This document shows, in pieces, positions 1-12,302 of a DNA stretch of 64,000 bases. Position 1 is the first letter of the stretch, and every line of letters begins with the position of its first letter. Under the pieces are notes generated by a model. It was given only the letters and a program-made list of their open reading frames with translations. It searched no databases and had not been told where the DNA came from. The DNA comes from Branchiostoma belcheri (taxonomy: Eukaryota; Chordata; Leptocardii; Amphioxiformes; Branchiostomatidae), in assembly GCF_001625305.1 (NCBI RefSeq), contig NW_017804642.1, forward strand, positions 1,200,229-1,264,228, given 5' to 3'. A program made the position numbers and the translations under genes.

Positions 1-343
1 CCTAAACCCAATTTCAGGTTCAGGTCCGGATTCAAGTCCAAAGGTGTAGGTTCAGTTCCGGACTTGTAAGTCCGGACCTAAACCCATGGCATAGACAAAC
101 TTGCATGTTGGCAACCTTGCAATGTTGTCTGGGTGAAACTTTGCAATGTTTTCTTCGTTTTGCAGCAAAGATTTTACAATCTACGGAAGATTTTAGGTGG
201 TTTGGAAAGAAAAGGGGTATGTGAAATGGTCTTTTATGGTAATAAGTCCGGACTCGGTTCTTGACTTTTAGGTTTTTTTGGACTTGAACCTAAACATTCT
301 TACAAGTCCGGATCCAAGTCCAGTGAACCGGTATGCATCACTA
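1..343 (-). mobile_element. hAT-like MITE, copy 1 (outer end cut by window edge)
   Basis: About 340 bp that is the inverted counterpart of 1491-1841. Both hold repeated GTCCGGACTT-type words and the same order of blocks. The right end reads GGTATGCATCACTA, matching the terminal inverted repeat of the second copy with one change. The left terminus, roughly the last dozen bases, lies outside the window, so its target duplication cannot be checked. There is no coding capacity, so it is non-autonomous. Confidence 0.7.
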
Positions 344-1075
344 CTTGGGATAGTTCTTGAGTTTCTGCCTGTCTGTCAAGAAATTAGTCTACTCGCATAT
401 ACATGCTTATGTTGACAGAATAAAAGGCTTCAGGATGTTGTTTTTCTCTGTACAAATTGTTGTTATTTTTATCTCACACTAAGACTGCTTGCAGGCATTT
501 TGTCTTCTTCAGATTTAAACAAATTGTATCCTTCAAAGTTTTGTTATGCACTTTGCGAAGTCTGGCCTATATATGGGAGTATAGCGTATACGAACGCTAG
601 CAAAAATATAAAAAAACACCTCCACATCATGCCCATATTACCCGGTACACGTTGGATTTTCATGGCTAACAATTTCGCAACGTGCGGCTGGACATCGTGG
701 GATTGGCTGCGTGGTGGTCAGACTGGGCAGCCTCGGGTCGCCTAGGGACCGAAAACACGCGGACGCTGGACGCGTTATACAGGTGGACGCAATAGGCAAG
801 ATTCTTAACGCAATCGGAAAAATTCAAGGGACCAAGGAGAAGTACCTGGAGAATTCAAGGGACAAAATTCAAGGGACCAAAATTCAAGGGACCAACAAGA
901 AGTACCTGGAGAAGTTCTGTCAGAACTAGCATTTGACCCATGCAAAAGTATTTGCGGGAGGATCTAAGGTCTAAGGTAAGGTAAACAAAAAGTGGTCATA
1001 ATGGACAAGTGGTCTCTATACAGGGGTGGTTGCTATTACAGGTTCGACTGTAAATTTTTTTTTTTCAATTTTCAG
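344..1075 (+). other. Intron sequence upstream of the lectin terminal exon
   Basis: No coding exon recognised. The stretch ends in a T-rich tract and TTTTCAG, the acceptor of the exon at 1076. Apart from a small tandem repeat at about 823-915 I see nothing else in it. Confidence 0.5.
823..915. repeat. Short tandem repeat (AATTCAAGGGACCAA / AGAAGTACCTGGAGAA)
   Basis: The words ATTCAAGGGACCAA and GAAGTACCTGGAGAA each recur two to four times within about 90 bases. This looks like a small degenerate minisatellite in intron sequence. A short reading frame crosses it but only because of the repeat. Confidence 0.6.
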
Positions 1076-1201
1076 AGTGGCAGACTGTACCAGCCGTCAG
1101 CCGGCATGTGTCTGGAGTTCCAGTCTTCTGGTAAAGGTTACGTCCACATGTCCATCTGTGATGACTCCCCAGCACAGCAGTGGAGATACATACTGCTATA
1201 G
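1076..1201 (+). CDS. Terminal exon of a ricin-type beta-trefoil lectin protein, probably a polypeptide GalNAc-transferase (partial)
   Basis: A 41-codon open exon plus TAG, preceded by a strong acceptor (T-rich tract, TTTTCAG). It encodes the last repeat of a ricin B-type lectin domain: a start like GRLYQPSAGMCLEF, then ICDDSPAQQWRY with the diagnostic Q-x-W motif, and a stop six codons after the W. Ending right after a Q-x-W repeat is typical of Golgi GALNT enzymes, which start mucin-type O-glycosylation by adding GalNAc to Ser/Thr and use this domain to bind GalNAc-glycopeptides. Only this exon is in the window; the catalytic domain would lie upstream. Another ricin-domain protein is possible. 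The trefoil call is firmer than the GALNT call. Confidence 0.65.
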   Translation, partial: SGRLYQPSAGMCLEFQSSGKGYVHMSICDDSPAQQWRYILL

Positions 1202-1490
1202 AAGCTGTGGTGGAAGGTCTCTATTCTTTTAGAAAAAAATCCATGAAAAGTTGAGGAATATATTGTGATAGGGAAATGTTGTGGAAGATTCCATGTGGTG
1301 CTATGCTATATGAAAGATATCAGTCCATTTAATGGGCTACAGGGAGAGCCTTAAGAGCCATTTCTGTAATCCAGTGGATGGGAAAGGTCAGTAGGTAATT
1401 CTAAAGACTAGGTATTAGACTTCAGTAATAGATATGTACATAGTGTGTTGCACTGTGAACTGCAAAATCGTCATTGCCAGCAGCCAGTAG

Positions 1491-1841
1491 TAGTGCTGCA
1501 TACCGGTTCACTGGACTTGGATCTGGACTTGTAAGAATGTTTAGGTTCAAGTCCAAAAAAACCTAAAAAAAGTCAAGAACCGAGTCCGGACTTATTACCA
1601 TACCGTAGATTGCAAAATCTTTTCTGCAAAATGAAGAAAACATAGCCATTGGGCATCGTCAAGTGTCGGCCTCCATGTTTTGTGACCAAAGTTTCACCCA
1701 GACAACATTGCAAGGTTGCCAACTTGCAATTTTGTATATGCCATGGGTTTAGGTCTGGACTTACAAGTCCGGAACTGAACCTAGACCTCTGGACTTGAAT
1801 CCGGACCTGAACCTAAATGTGGGTTTAGGTATGCAGCACTA
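1491..1841 (+). mobile_element. hAT-like MITE, copy 2, complete
   Basis: A 351-bp element with 14-bp terminal inverted repeats (TAGTGCTGCATACC at the left, GGTATGCAGCACTA at the right). It is flanked by a perfect 8-bp target duplication, GCCAGTAG, at 1483-1490 and 1842-1849. An 8-bp duplication with a YAGTG-type terminus is characteristic of the hAT superfamily. There is no transposase, so it is a MITE. It lies about 290 bp past the lectin stop codon, likely in the 3' UTR, and is inverted relative to the copy at 1-343. Confidence 0.85.
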
Positions 1842-2103
1842 GCCAGTAGGCATGTTTTGTTGTCCAGATTGTTCTTTAACAATGTATTGTCATTTGTACA
1901 TTTGTAATTCATTTGACTAGATTGCTTGCCACAGTAGCATGTACATGTACACTGTAGGTACAAACTGTCAGAAAGGTGCCTCGTGTGTGATCTTTCATAC
2001 ATACTGGAGGTGTACGTTTCATTCCAGAGAATTCCTTCCAGAATTTCCATGTCAGTGACATTGTGTAAATGTTGGTAATGTTAATCTTCTCCTGTAGTAC
2101 TTA

Positions 2104-2463
2104 GGCCACACCAATTTAATTTCTTGGTTAACGGATTTTTCTAGAAAAATAATGGAGTGGGCTGGCGAAAAAATAAAAACAGGCCTAGGCATCCTATTAT
2201 GACCCAAAATAGTACGATAGGAGCCAAGAAGTCAACACACCAGGCGGGTACAAAATTTAAACAATGAATTTTTAACTTTTAATGATACCACTGCATTGAA
2301 AGATGGAATAACTGTAACAACTAGGATGAAAAGGACTGTTTTCAACTGTTCAGGGCAAAATATGAGCATTTTGCAGTTGATTCTGAATTTTTATTTTTAT
2401 TTTCAAATCAGAAAAAAATGAAGCGGGCGAATCCGTTAACCAAGAAATTAAATTGGTGTGGCC
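2104..2463. mobile_element. PIF/Harbinger-like MITE, family B, copy 1
   Basis: A 360-bp element with terminal inverted repeats GGCCACACCAATTTAATTTC and the reverse complement at the other end. It is flanked by TTA at 2101-2103 and 2464-2466. A 3-bp TWA duplication is the signature of PIF/Harbinger transposons. No coding capacity. The second copy is at 44365-44721. Confidence 0.85.
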
Positions 2464-3720
2464 TTATGCTGAGTAAACAAGGTTCCTTACATAGCTATAT
2501 GATTGCAGTGACAGCAGTTTTGGCCAGAGGGCAGTATTGTTACAGTGAAAGAGTGAGCAACTACATGTATAAGTAAGGTTTCCAGTTGTACCCTTGTTAA
2601 GTTGGTCAATTACATGTATAATGCTGCTGCTTTTCTTAACGTACATGGTGCATGATCCATCCTTCCTTTCCAACAACGTACTTTCAAAGAATATCCTGAA
2701 AAAACTTGCCAGTATTCTTATATGCCAACTTCTCCCCATTGAATTCTGTTATATGCAAAGTATTTTTAAAAGTATTCATTCAGTCAACCCCGGCATCAAG
2801 GTATCTTTCCGGTAGAAAGACGTGTTACAAGTATACAATGTATACGAACACAAGAAATTATGTTAAATTTGGTAGGTGCTGTGTAAAAACTAGAACATTC
2901 CCTTAACTTCTGAATCAGAACTGTATCATGTCTTTAGTGAAGGCTTGCTCCTTTTATTTCATGGCAAGCTTAAGGAGAACTGTATAGTGTAGCTGCTCTT
3001 TTACATCTGTGTAACATGTGGTTTAATATTTGGGAAAAAGTCGTGGCTTGTTATGGAAAATTGTAGTGTAGGGACTGCATGCAGTGCACCTGACCATGTA
3101 CCAGTAGTTGTCTTCCAGTCTTCAAAGCAAAACTGGCTATCTGGTCACAAACATGCACCCGAGTATTGTTATTGTGTAAATCTGTGACATAGACATCTAG
3201 AAATTAATAATTTGATTAAAATAAGTGCAATAATCAACTCACTTGAATGTGAAACCTGTTAAGATGTTAATTGAATTGCAGATTAATTGATTTCTTGAAA
3301 TATCAAACATATTAGAAGAAAACTTTGTTGACATTACATCACAAGATGTAACAAAAAGTCCATTTAAGCAGTACACTGACTTCAATAATTATAAAATACC
3401 GAAATATACAGAACAACATGTACATGTACAAGCAGTTCATGAGTATAAGTAGATATTCCATATCATTGAAATTTTTTTTAATCTGTTATAATATTGTGTA
3501 ATTAACTTGTACATACTGTAAAGTGGAAATGTTAATGTTATGAGAATAAGGTGTTATTCCGGCCATGACAAGGTAATCTGATTTGTTGGTATAACAGAAA
3601 TTAAAATTAGGTGAATATGACATCTGAAATTTATGGCAAAACCGTATGACTGTATTTTTCTGTAGTAATTATTTTGTCCAAGCTTTCTCTTGTTCTTTGA
3701 CACAAGTCTTGTGCTACTTA

Positions 3721-4133
3721 GGCCAAAGCAAGTACATTTTATGGATGACATCCTCCACAGACTCCAAATCTAATGCGAGCGGGCGAAAAAACAAACAAGG
3801 CGGGTCCAAAAAAACAAGGGTCCTACATTTTCAAATTTTGACTCAATCATTGTACAAATGGTTTTGATTCAGTGAGAACATCACATATACACAGCCAGTA
3901 TCACATATCACTGCATCAAAGTAAGAAACAAAACATTAAATCAGAGCCTTTTCTTGTCTCCTCTCTTCATAGTTATCTGCCATCCACGTTCTGGCATGGC
4001 ATCAGACATCTTTGCCCATTTTCGGCATGTTGACCACTGTCAGAGGGCAACAAAATTTCTTGTTTTTTTTTCCAAAATCAGGCAAAATTAATGAGCGCGC
4101 TGATGTCATCCATAAAAATTACTTGCTTTGGCC
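3721..4133. mobile_element. PIF/Harbinger-like MITE, family A, copy 1
   Basis: A 413-bp element with inverted termini GGCCAAAGCAAGTA and reverse complement, flanked by TTA on both sides (3718-3720, 4134-4136). Subterminal word ATGGATGACATC occurs at both ends. It is one of seven family A copies in the window and is in the Harbinger-type TWA target class. Confidence 0.85.
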
Positions 4134-5342
4134 TTAAGGTTGTTCAATGAAACACAGTGGCAGGCAAGATGGCTGTTAAAAGATCATAGTTTTATTTTAT
4201 GTATCTCTGTTCTTGGCAATGGAAAAAGGCCATACACCTACACCATCTACTTGTAGGCTACCATGACTAACTATGCTGTAAATATTCTAAGCTTGTATGA
4301 ACAGAAGAAAAGCCTGTATACTGTTGGATTCAGGTTTAGGCCACACACATTTGAGTGTGACATCTATTAATTCAAGTTTGTGTGGTGTTAAAAAAGCCCA
4401 TGTAGGTAACATGCTTACAGAACATTGCAGTGCATGTGTGATCTATGAGTGAACACTAAAAACATTGTTTGTTACATTATACAAAATAGTGTTAAGATGT
4501 GATGTTCAAATACAGATAATAAGCTAACAACGGTGGGTTTGGTATGGCCAAATGGACATAAAGCTAGTGAACGTTTGAATTAATGTTTCTTTGCTTTATT
4601 AGGATTTCCATCAGTGTTACATAAATTTCACACTATTCTAACAGAATTCAGTTACAGAAGCCTGCTACAATACAATTTCATGAAATGTAAAGAGCAAAAA
4701 GCAGGAGAGGAAATACAAAGTAATCATAGTACAAATATATATTACAGATTAGTTTAAGAATAGCTGTTTTACTATTAATACTATTATTAATGAAGTGAAA
4801 TAAAACTCAAATTTGATATTTTGTCCATTTACAAAGATTTTGTGTTAATTGATGAGTCTGCACAGTATTATAATACTAATTGGTGGCTAACACAATGAGG
4901 TTTTCTCTTTTACACATACATGTTCTATATGTCTAGTCTTCTAGATCTGTATTACTTGATATAGTAATTTTGAAGTAAATTGATTTTATTTACTTGTTGT
5001 TCCAAAAATATTCTGTTAAAACCTGAGAAAATTGTCCGGATAGGTTTCGACTTCAATGCTATAAGAGTAAATTCACCTACAGGCCCATTTTGGGTACATT
5101 TACACATGTAAATACAAGCCTGTACTGAAAACATTTGAAATTCAATGTCCTATTTTCTTTCACTTATTGTTTGTAAATAATTGTCAAATTATAGATCTTT
5201 CTGTGATGTAACATTATACATGTATAATATTCATATTTCTTCTTTAAACAATGTTCAATCTGTTCACAAGGCACTGTGTTCTTGTTAAGTGTGAAGGAAA
5301 TATACATTGAAAAGTGTCAGAACTGGCTAAAATGTCAATAAA

Positions 5343-8300
5343 CTACTGAACCAAAAGATTGGTTTCTATGTGAGTTGCTGCTATACACAATTAAGGTGTT
5401 CTAAGACTTCTCTACTTGGAAATTAGCCTGAGACAAAGAATCAGTGCCCTTGTATTTATATAAAATGGGATCCAAAATCTTAACAGTAAATGCTTAGTGT
5501 CAACACTTGAGCGCCATAATTACGAAGCTACACTACATGTAGATTTTAGGCAAAATTTAGTCCACGCCAACTATAAAAAGGCCAGTTCCAGTGCCTTATT
5601 GCAGTATAGTCATTGCCTTGGCATTTCCTTGGAGAATATTTTACAACGAGAACCTTAGGAGAAGATGCATCTCTATGGAGCTACTTCAGCTAGCCCCTGC
5701 TTCGGGTGGGGAGGGGGGGGGCAGGTGTTTTTATCCCTCCAGATCTGTCCATTGTCGTTCGGAAGGCTTAATTTGTGGCACTTCTTCCACCCCAATGAAG
5801 CAAACATTGCCGTGCTTAGTCGGGGAGTTGCTGGTAGAGGGCGCTGTATGGGTTCGGCTGACAGAAGGTAAGGGACAGCGCGACTGGTGGACGGCGCTTC
5901 GGCTGGTACAGTGTACGTTTTTTCCTGCAGTACCGAGAGACGTTGATAGGATGTGCGGCTGCTAACACATTCAGGCACAGGAGCACGATATACACCTGGT
6001 AAGAAAATGGTATTGAAGGAGAAAAACAAAACACTACGCAACGACACTCTTTTATAATTTGCTTTCTCGGTTTAGTGTGCTCTGTAAATTGAAAAAAACT
6101 TTTGCTCAAATACTGCACCGGTACCACAGTTTACATTTCATGCAAACGGCAATTCAGAAATTGCATGGATGCGTACTGATTCAACTCTAGGCCAAATAAC
6201 CTGAATTTTGGTGTGAAGGTAGAGTGAACAAATGCCCCCAGGCGCTTTCTTTATTTGTTTGATATAAGGCTTTAAACTCATGTATTACAAATGGCAGGGT
6301 ACTGTCCTTGGTGCTGAAATTCTGGTTAGCGGTGTTTTTCATATACAGTTTTTTGGGTCCCGCGTCCTACGGGTTGGATACATTTTGACTTGATCGATAT
6401 ATTTACGAATTATATATATCCCATATAAGGTAAGGACGATGATAAAGAACAAAAAACACCAGTTTTATCACGTTAAAAAAGATTTGCCAGCTTGTTGCAA
6501 TAGGAGGGCAGCAAATTTGGCTCATTACATCCATATTTGTACGGGCTGCGCGCACATATGGAGACCTCTTGCGGAAGTTCAGTGAGTTGCAGAAACTGAA
6601 AGCGTGCTCCGTCCTTTAGACAATGTAAGAGGAGTAGATATTTCTGTAACTCACTGACAGCATATCACCTTTCAAAAACGGCTGAAGTCTTGAAGTGCAA
6701 AAGATAGCAAAAGATAATGTGAAGCATAAAATAGAAAAAGGCGCAAGCGTTCGACACGTGAGTGTTTTCCTGTATACACAAAAGGCTAAACCATTGATAG
6801 CTACCAAGGCATATTTAACATATAATATTTCATGTCGTAGATCTCACAACCTATCATCTTAGAACATCACTTAGAACAGTCTGAGAAGCAAGTGATTTTG
6901 TTGGAGTCGCTTGCCACCAGGATGAGTTACGCAACTGCTAGAACTGCTAAAAGTTTGCATAGATGTAATAACAATTTTTTTCTGCAAAACACTTCGATCA
7001 TTGCATGAGTGTCATTGCAAAATGATTGCCCCAGATTCTCTACAAATTCAATCATTGAATCCCAGATCTTTCCCTAGATCTAATAACCGCTTCCGTTGAC
7101 TAAAACGGTGCGTATCCATTCCTTGGGATACCCCGTTTGCAAAGAACAACAGTGAATGCCTAGCCTCCTTGTCCGGAGGGATGAATTACTGTTGCTACGA
7201 GCCATGGGCGACTGCCGTAACAACACATAAATCCACAGGTCAATTTTCGCCAGGCCTAAACAATCGATGGGATCAATTCATGCTTGCCCTGCACTTTGTT
7301 ATCAGGGGGCGGGAACGTAAGAACGCATCACAACGTCACTGTCAAGGAAGGAGAATTGATCGCAGTGAAACGGATGCACGGAATAAAAACACTATTGTTG
7401 CACACAAAATACTACCGTAGCCAAAAAAAGTCCATTGTTTTCATCACCAGCTATAAAATACATGGTTTTGTAGGGGAGTGAGTATGGGATTCTCGGTGAG
7501 CTAAATAGAATGACACCCAGGCTAAAACTCGTATCGCTATGATGTTCGTATTTGACACAAATCTGGAATATAGCCGTCTTCTCATAAAAAAATTCCATCA
7601 GAAATACAATATACCTGTGATCAGGTGGGACTTTTGGGGTGTCAGCGGATCGATGGTGTCAACACACTTCGATTTTTGCCGCAGCTTGATTGATCGGTAG
7701 CCTGAAAAACAAGTCTTAATGAAGAGTAGGTCGGTTCATTGGCCGCACGTTAGTCTACTAACGTATCGTTACTGACCGAGTGAGCTGTAACTACTGAACA
7801 GGTGGTTCTACCTTTTTTTTTTAAAAAGCTTACTGAGGAATGTTTTTCTATATGACTGACATATTGCTTTGCTATGCCGTTTGCCATGCAACACAATTGT
7901 AATTGAAGGCAACTAAGTATGATGTATTCTTTTGGAATGTCTGTCCCTTTTACAAATTTAATCTCTAGACGTATTTCCTTTGCCATATCGAAGAAGAAAG
8001 TATTATAAATCAATAGCATGTATATGAACACAAGGACTAGTGCACTCAGTCCCTCTCAGTGATTGTTCCATGTCCAAATATTTATTTCTCTTGATATTTG
8101 CATTTTTGAAGATTTCTCTTTAGTGTAACTTGTTTAAAATGACATTTGAGCATGTGGTCCTTTTCGTCACAGTTTCTTGCTGTACATAACACCACCTTAA
8201 GTCTCAGTGGAACATAAAGTAAATGGATACGTTAATTGTGTCACTATCTGTAATATCTCTCTCTTTCCAGGTAACGTTTCCCTATCGTTTATTTGTGATA

Positions 8301-9435
8301 GCCTGTAATGAAGAAGTTCTACTGGGGAGGGTACGAAGAATGACTGGGTCAAATGGTGTGCGTTAAAGCAAGGGTAAATCACGGGTAGTTTTCAAATCTG
8401 GGCCACGCCAGCCGCCCGACCAACCTCGGGTGGCCCCAGCTATCGACCGACCGTCGATCAGAAAATCGATCAAGACGGTAGAGTGGCATCGATTGTCGGG
8501 CATGAAATTTTCATGGGGTCTCTAATTTCGAATCAAAGGGCGGGTGTAACAGTGCTTTTGGCGTGCTGTAGAAGAGCATCGGGAGCCCGTGCTGTGTTCA
8601 CCCCGGCTCTATGATCGCTGTTCACCGCCCAAACAATGCCACACAACGCTCCTCTCCGGGTATACCACATTTGTGTGGTTTATAACGTCTGTTCGATCTA
8701 TACGAGGGTTAGAGGGGGTTTGTTGATCGGCATTGGCTGGACATTTCAGGCCGTGCAGAGCTTCATTTTTCTCATGAATTATGCAAGATGTTTCCACACC
8801 TAACGACGGAGCGTTGGGCAATTTGCGAATTATCACAATTATGCTCTCGGCAGAATGCTGGCACCGGTAATCTGAGCAAGAAAATCGCATTAAAACGAGC
8901 AACGTGTGAGGTATACATTCGCCTAGCGGTGAAGTATTCTGGTATTCATATGTTAACACGCACAATAATCATTGTTTTTCGTAAAGATCTTCAAACAGTC
9001 TACAAGTGTCTAGTTAAGAATCTCAAAATCAAGTGATTCATATCTTTAATTTTCCCAGTAACGTGGATGAAGTATCATCGCTGCGGCAGTTTCGGAACGT
9101 GCAAATCTCGTGAGATGTAGAATATCGCGAGAATTCACGTGGTCTCAAGGGTTCGACTTTTTTATAGGTTTTTTTTTCGATACGCAGACCCAAGTACATA
9201 ATCGACGTGTTTATTGATTGTGCCTATGACGTAATGGAAAGGCGTTGCCTGCCCAATTGGAAACGTGATCATGCATGTTATCAGATAAGTTTTATCTGGA
9301 AACCTGTAAAGCATTCTGGGAGCCGCAAGGCACTGCCACGACCTCTCACAGCACCTGAATTTATCTTTGTCAAAAGAAAACTTGGAGCTTTCATGAAAGA
9401 ACAATACACATGGGATATCTGACTTGACATGACTG
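5343..9435. other. Intergenic stretch, no gene recognised
   Basis: Open frames of up to about 120 codons occur on both strands (for example around 5591-6127 and 8609-8965), but none shows a recognisable domain or a supported splice structure. A CTCF-like word is at 5831-5844. A moderately GC-rich patch lies at 8390-8600. I see nothing else I can support. Confidence 0.5.
5831..5844 (+). promoter_or_regulatory. CTCF-like site (candidate)
   Basis: CTGGTAGAGGGCGC matches the core CCASYAGRKGGCRS in 12 of 14 positions. This is a sequence match only; such words also occur inside repeats. Confidence 0.25.
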
Positions 9436-9842
9436 TATGACAGACGTGAAAACTTGTGCCGAGAGTTTGGGAAAAAACTGTGCAAATCAACTCTCTATGG
9501 CCACTGGCTCCCTCAGACAAGAGGCGAAGTAACGGGGAGGTCAACAAGGCAAAACAACAAATTCAACCCCATTCTAGCACGTACAAAGCGCTACTCCAAG
9601 AGCCCCTTGCCCTATATAGTAAAACTCCTAAATGAGTTGTAAACGCAAACAATTAATGTATTATCTCTTTTATCATGTATATATTTTTATGTTGTAGAGA
9701 TCGTAATTCAATTTTATGTATACATTCCTAGCTAGAATGATATTTTAAAGTTGTTAAGGTGGGCACTGATGTAAAGAAACATGCAATTCAGCCTTCGGGT
9801 TGCAAAATGTTTTTTTATCAATAAAGCAGTCATCATCATGTC
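9436..9842 (+). mobile_element. 5'-truncated LINE: ORF2 C-terminus plus 3' UTR
   Basis: An open frame to TAA at 9640-9642 encodes the typical end of a non-LTR retrotransposon ORF2: YDRRENLCREFGKKL, a HWLP motif, then ARTKRYSKSPLPYIVKLLN. A 3' UTR of about 200 bp follows, with AATAAAG and a short (CAT)n tail near 9830-9842. The CR1/L2-type assignment rests on the C-terminal motif and the microsatellite tail. The 5' part is missing. Confidence 0.75.
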
Positions 9843-10240
9843 TAGTCTTACAAACATTTTGCCGGAAACGTTTGGCGTACATGTTGATGTGTTCTTGGTC
9901 ACAACTACTTTTTATTGGGGTAGTTTAGCTGTAGATACATACATGTGACTATGCTTTATCTGGTACATTACTAGACCACCATAGGTCACTTTAGGGTACG
10001 GCTTTCATGCACAATTTGATCGCTAGTTTGAACCAGTTAGCATCGATCGCGTTCAGAATTGTCGTTATTGTTTATGTCTAAAAAGGCCAGGCGGGGCTGT
10101 ACAAGAGGGCTGCATGACCTTTTCTACAGTGACAAGAGCATCGCTACAGGAATAGCGTTGGTAAACAGGTTGAAAGTGGTTACCAATCTAGCATGACAGT
10201 GACCACTTCCAAAATGTTCTGTTAGGGCGACAAGGACTAC
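9843..10240. other. Intergenic, nothing recognised
   Basis: About 400 bp without a recognisable gene, repeat or RNA. Confidence 0.4.
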
Positions 10241-10591
10241 TTTGTTTTCACACCTCATCAAGTTATTTCATATCAATTTCATATCATTATTTCATATCAA
10301 TTTCATTTCATCTCAATTTATGTATACTACTGTTTCATTATTGTTATTGTATCATTTTGCCCGTGTTTGAATTGTTTTGATAACAATTCCTTATGTATGT
10401 ATAATGCCTTATTTCAATTCAATTATGTTTACTTTTGGTTAGTATAGAGGAGGAGGGCTTAGCATAAGCTAAATAAGCTTTTTCCCTCCTCCTGCACCTG
10501 TTTTATTCATTATTAATTTATTATGTATAATTTTTTTTATTGCTGCTGTGCAAATAATAAACAAACAAACAAACAAACAAAACAAACAAGT
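10241..10591 (+). mobile_element. LINE 3' end with (AAAC)n tail
   Basis: AT-rich sequence with tandem TTTCATATCAA words, then a segment with CCTCCTCCTGCACC, ending in AATAATAAA and a run of AAAC repeats at about 10558-10590. The layout (no ORF, pyrimidine patch, microsatellite tail) fits the 3' UTR of a truncated non-LTR retroelement. The family is not identified. Confidence 0.45.
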
Positions 10592-11030
10592 TAGGGCTCA
10601 CAGGTGAGAGAACGCTCTAATGGCGAGAGAAAGTGTTTGTATCAATGATCTCTATCTTGATATATCTCCTATCTAACACAGGTGATCTACTACCCAACAG
10701 TGAGGTGCACATACTAAGAATAGCCACCAGTGCCACTGGGCAATTTCTAAACACCAAGTGATAAAAGGAGGCGTGACATATTTTGCTGTCGAAAGTTATC
10801 GCACAGAGGGGCAATTCGCAATCTTTGCGTCATAACCGTACTAAATCCTTCTGAAATTGCCGGAGAATGCCGTATCCACCTACCCGAAAATCAATCGACC
10901 ATTGATAATGCCGTAAAGTTTGTTTGAGGACACGTCAGAAGGACACATGCGGTGGCCGTAATGGACCATCCCTTGTCTACGTACACTACCTCACGGCGTC
11001 TTTCTGGCAGTGTCTCAAATAGTGTTATAA

Positions 11031-11448
11031 GGCCACAGCAAGTAATTTTTATGGATGACATCAGCGCACGCGTTAATTTTCGCCTGATTTGGGGGAAAAA
11101 AAAAGAAATTCTGTTGCCCTCTGACAGTGGTCAACATGCCGAAAATGGGCAAAGATGTCTGTTGCCATGCCGGAAGGTGGATGGCAAATATCTATGAAGA
11201 GATCGATAGAGGAGACAAGAAAATTCTCTGATTGAATGTTTTGTTTCTTACTTTGATGCAGTGATATGTGATGCTGGTTGTGTATATGTGATGTTCCCAC
11301 TGAATAAAAACTTTTTGTACAATGATTGAGTCAAAATTGCAAAATGTAGGAACCTTGTTTTCTTCGGCCCGCCTTGTTTTTTTCGCCCGCTCGCATTAGA
11401 TTTGGAGTCTGCGGAGGATGTCATCCATAGAATTTACTTGCTGTGGCC
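11031..11448. mobile_element. PIF/Harbinger-like MITE, family A, copy 2
   Basis: A 418-bp element, GGCCACAGCAAGTAA at the left and the complementary terminus at the right, with TAA duplicated at 11028-11030 and 11449-11451. Contains the family words GTGGTCAACATGCCGAAAAT and GATTTGGAGTCTGCGGAGGA. Confidence 0.9.
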
Positions 11449-11774
11449 TAAGTATCATTCTATGCCATAAGACGGCTTCAAGTGACAAATTCGCTGCGAT
11501 ATCTTTTTCAAAACAGAAGAGAGGCGAAAGCGTGAGAAAGGAATGAAGACTGCTAGTATTGTTGTGCGTGGATATTCAATATTCATTGCGAGTAAAATGG
11601 TATGCCCTTATCCACTGAAAGTGGGTGAAAGAGATGAATTATCTGGATTATGCAATAATCTTCAATTTTTAGTTCGTTCATTGGAAACTTGGACTCATGG
11701 ACCCTCGTTTTATGTACACGAGCCTTTGTCTGATGAAAATCTAAAGGCTTGACATACATGTGTACACCACAGAA

Positions 11775-12302
11775 GGCCACAGCAAGTATAGATCGAAGTT
11801 ATGGATGACATCCTCTGCAGACTCCAAATCTAATGCGATAGGCCGAAAAAAAACAAGGCGGGCCAAAAAAACAACATTCCTACATTTTCAATTTTTTACA
11901 TCTTAAAGCTTGTTAAACAAGAAATGATACCTATATTCTTTACTGCCAAACTATTACAACATCCATTTCTCACTGAAACGACTTTGAAAAATAAAATTTT
12001 CAGGCATTGTACAAAATTTGATTCAGTGGGAACACCACATATACACTGTCACCATCACATATAAAAGGAATGAAATACATCACTACATCAAAATAAGACA
12101 AACATTATAAATCATACAGTCTCCTCTCTTCATATTTATCTGCCATACACGTTCCGGCTTGGCAACAGACATCTTTGCCCATTTTCGACATGTTGACCAC
12201 TGTCAAAGGGCAACGAAATTTCTTGTTATTGTTATTGTTTGAAAATCAGGCGAAAATCAATGCGTGCGCTGATGTCATCCATAAAAATTACTTGCTGTGG
12301 CC
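11775..12302. mobile_element. PIF/Harbinger-like MITE, family A, copy 3
   Basis: A 528-bp family A copy in the opposite internal orientation to copy 2, 323 bp from it. Flanks are GAA (11772-11774) and TAA (12303-12305), a TWA duplication with one change. It is longer than most copies because it keeps an extra block around 11890-12000 that is also present in copies 6 and 7. Confidence 0.85.

Larger units (their letters stand above)
1202..5342 (+). other. Probable 3' UTR / downstream region of the lectin gene
   Basis: AT-rich DNA without recognisable coding exons. It holds one hAT-like MITE (1491-1841) and two PIF/Harbinger-like MITEs (2104-2463, 3721-4133). AATAAA polyadenylation signals occur at several places; the one at 5337-5342 is a candidate end if the 3' UTR is long. 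Nothing in the sequence fixes the true cleavage site. Confidence 0.35.

Noticed and set aside
5591-6127. Overlapping frames of 103-124 codons on both strands
   Set aside because: Low-complexity and without domain or splice support; probably chance in a GC-richer patch.
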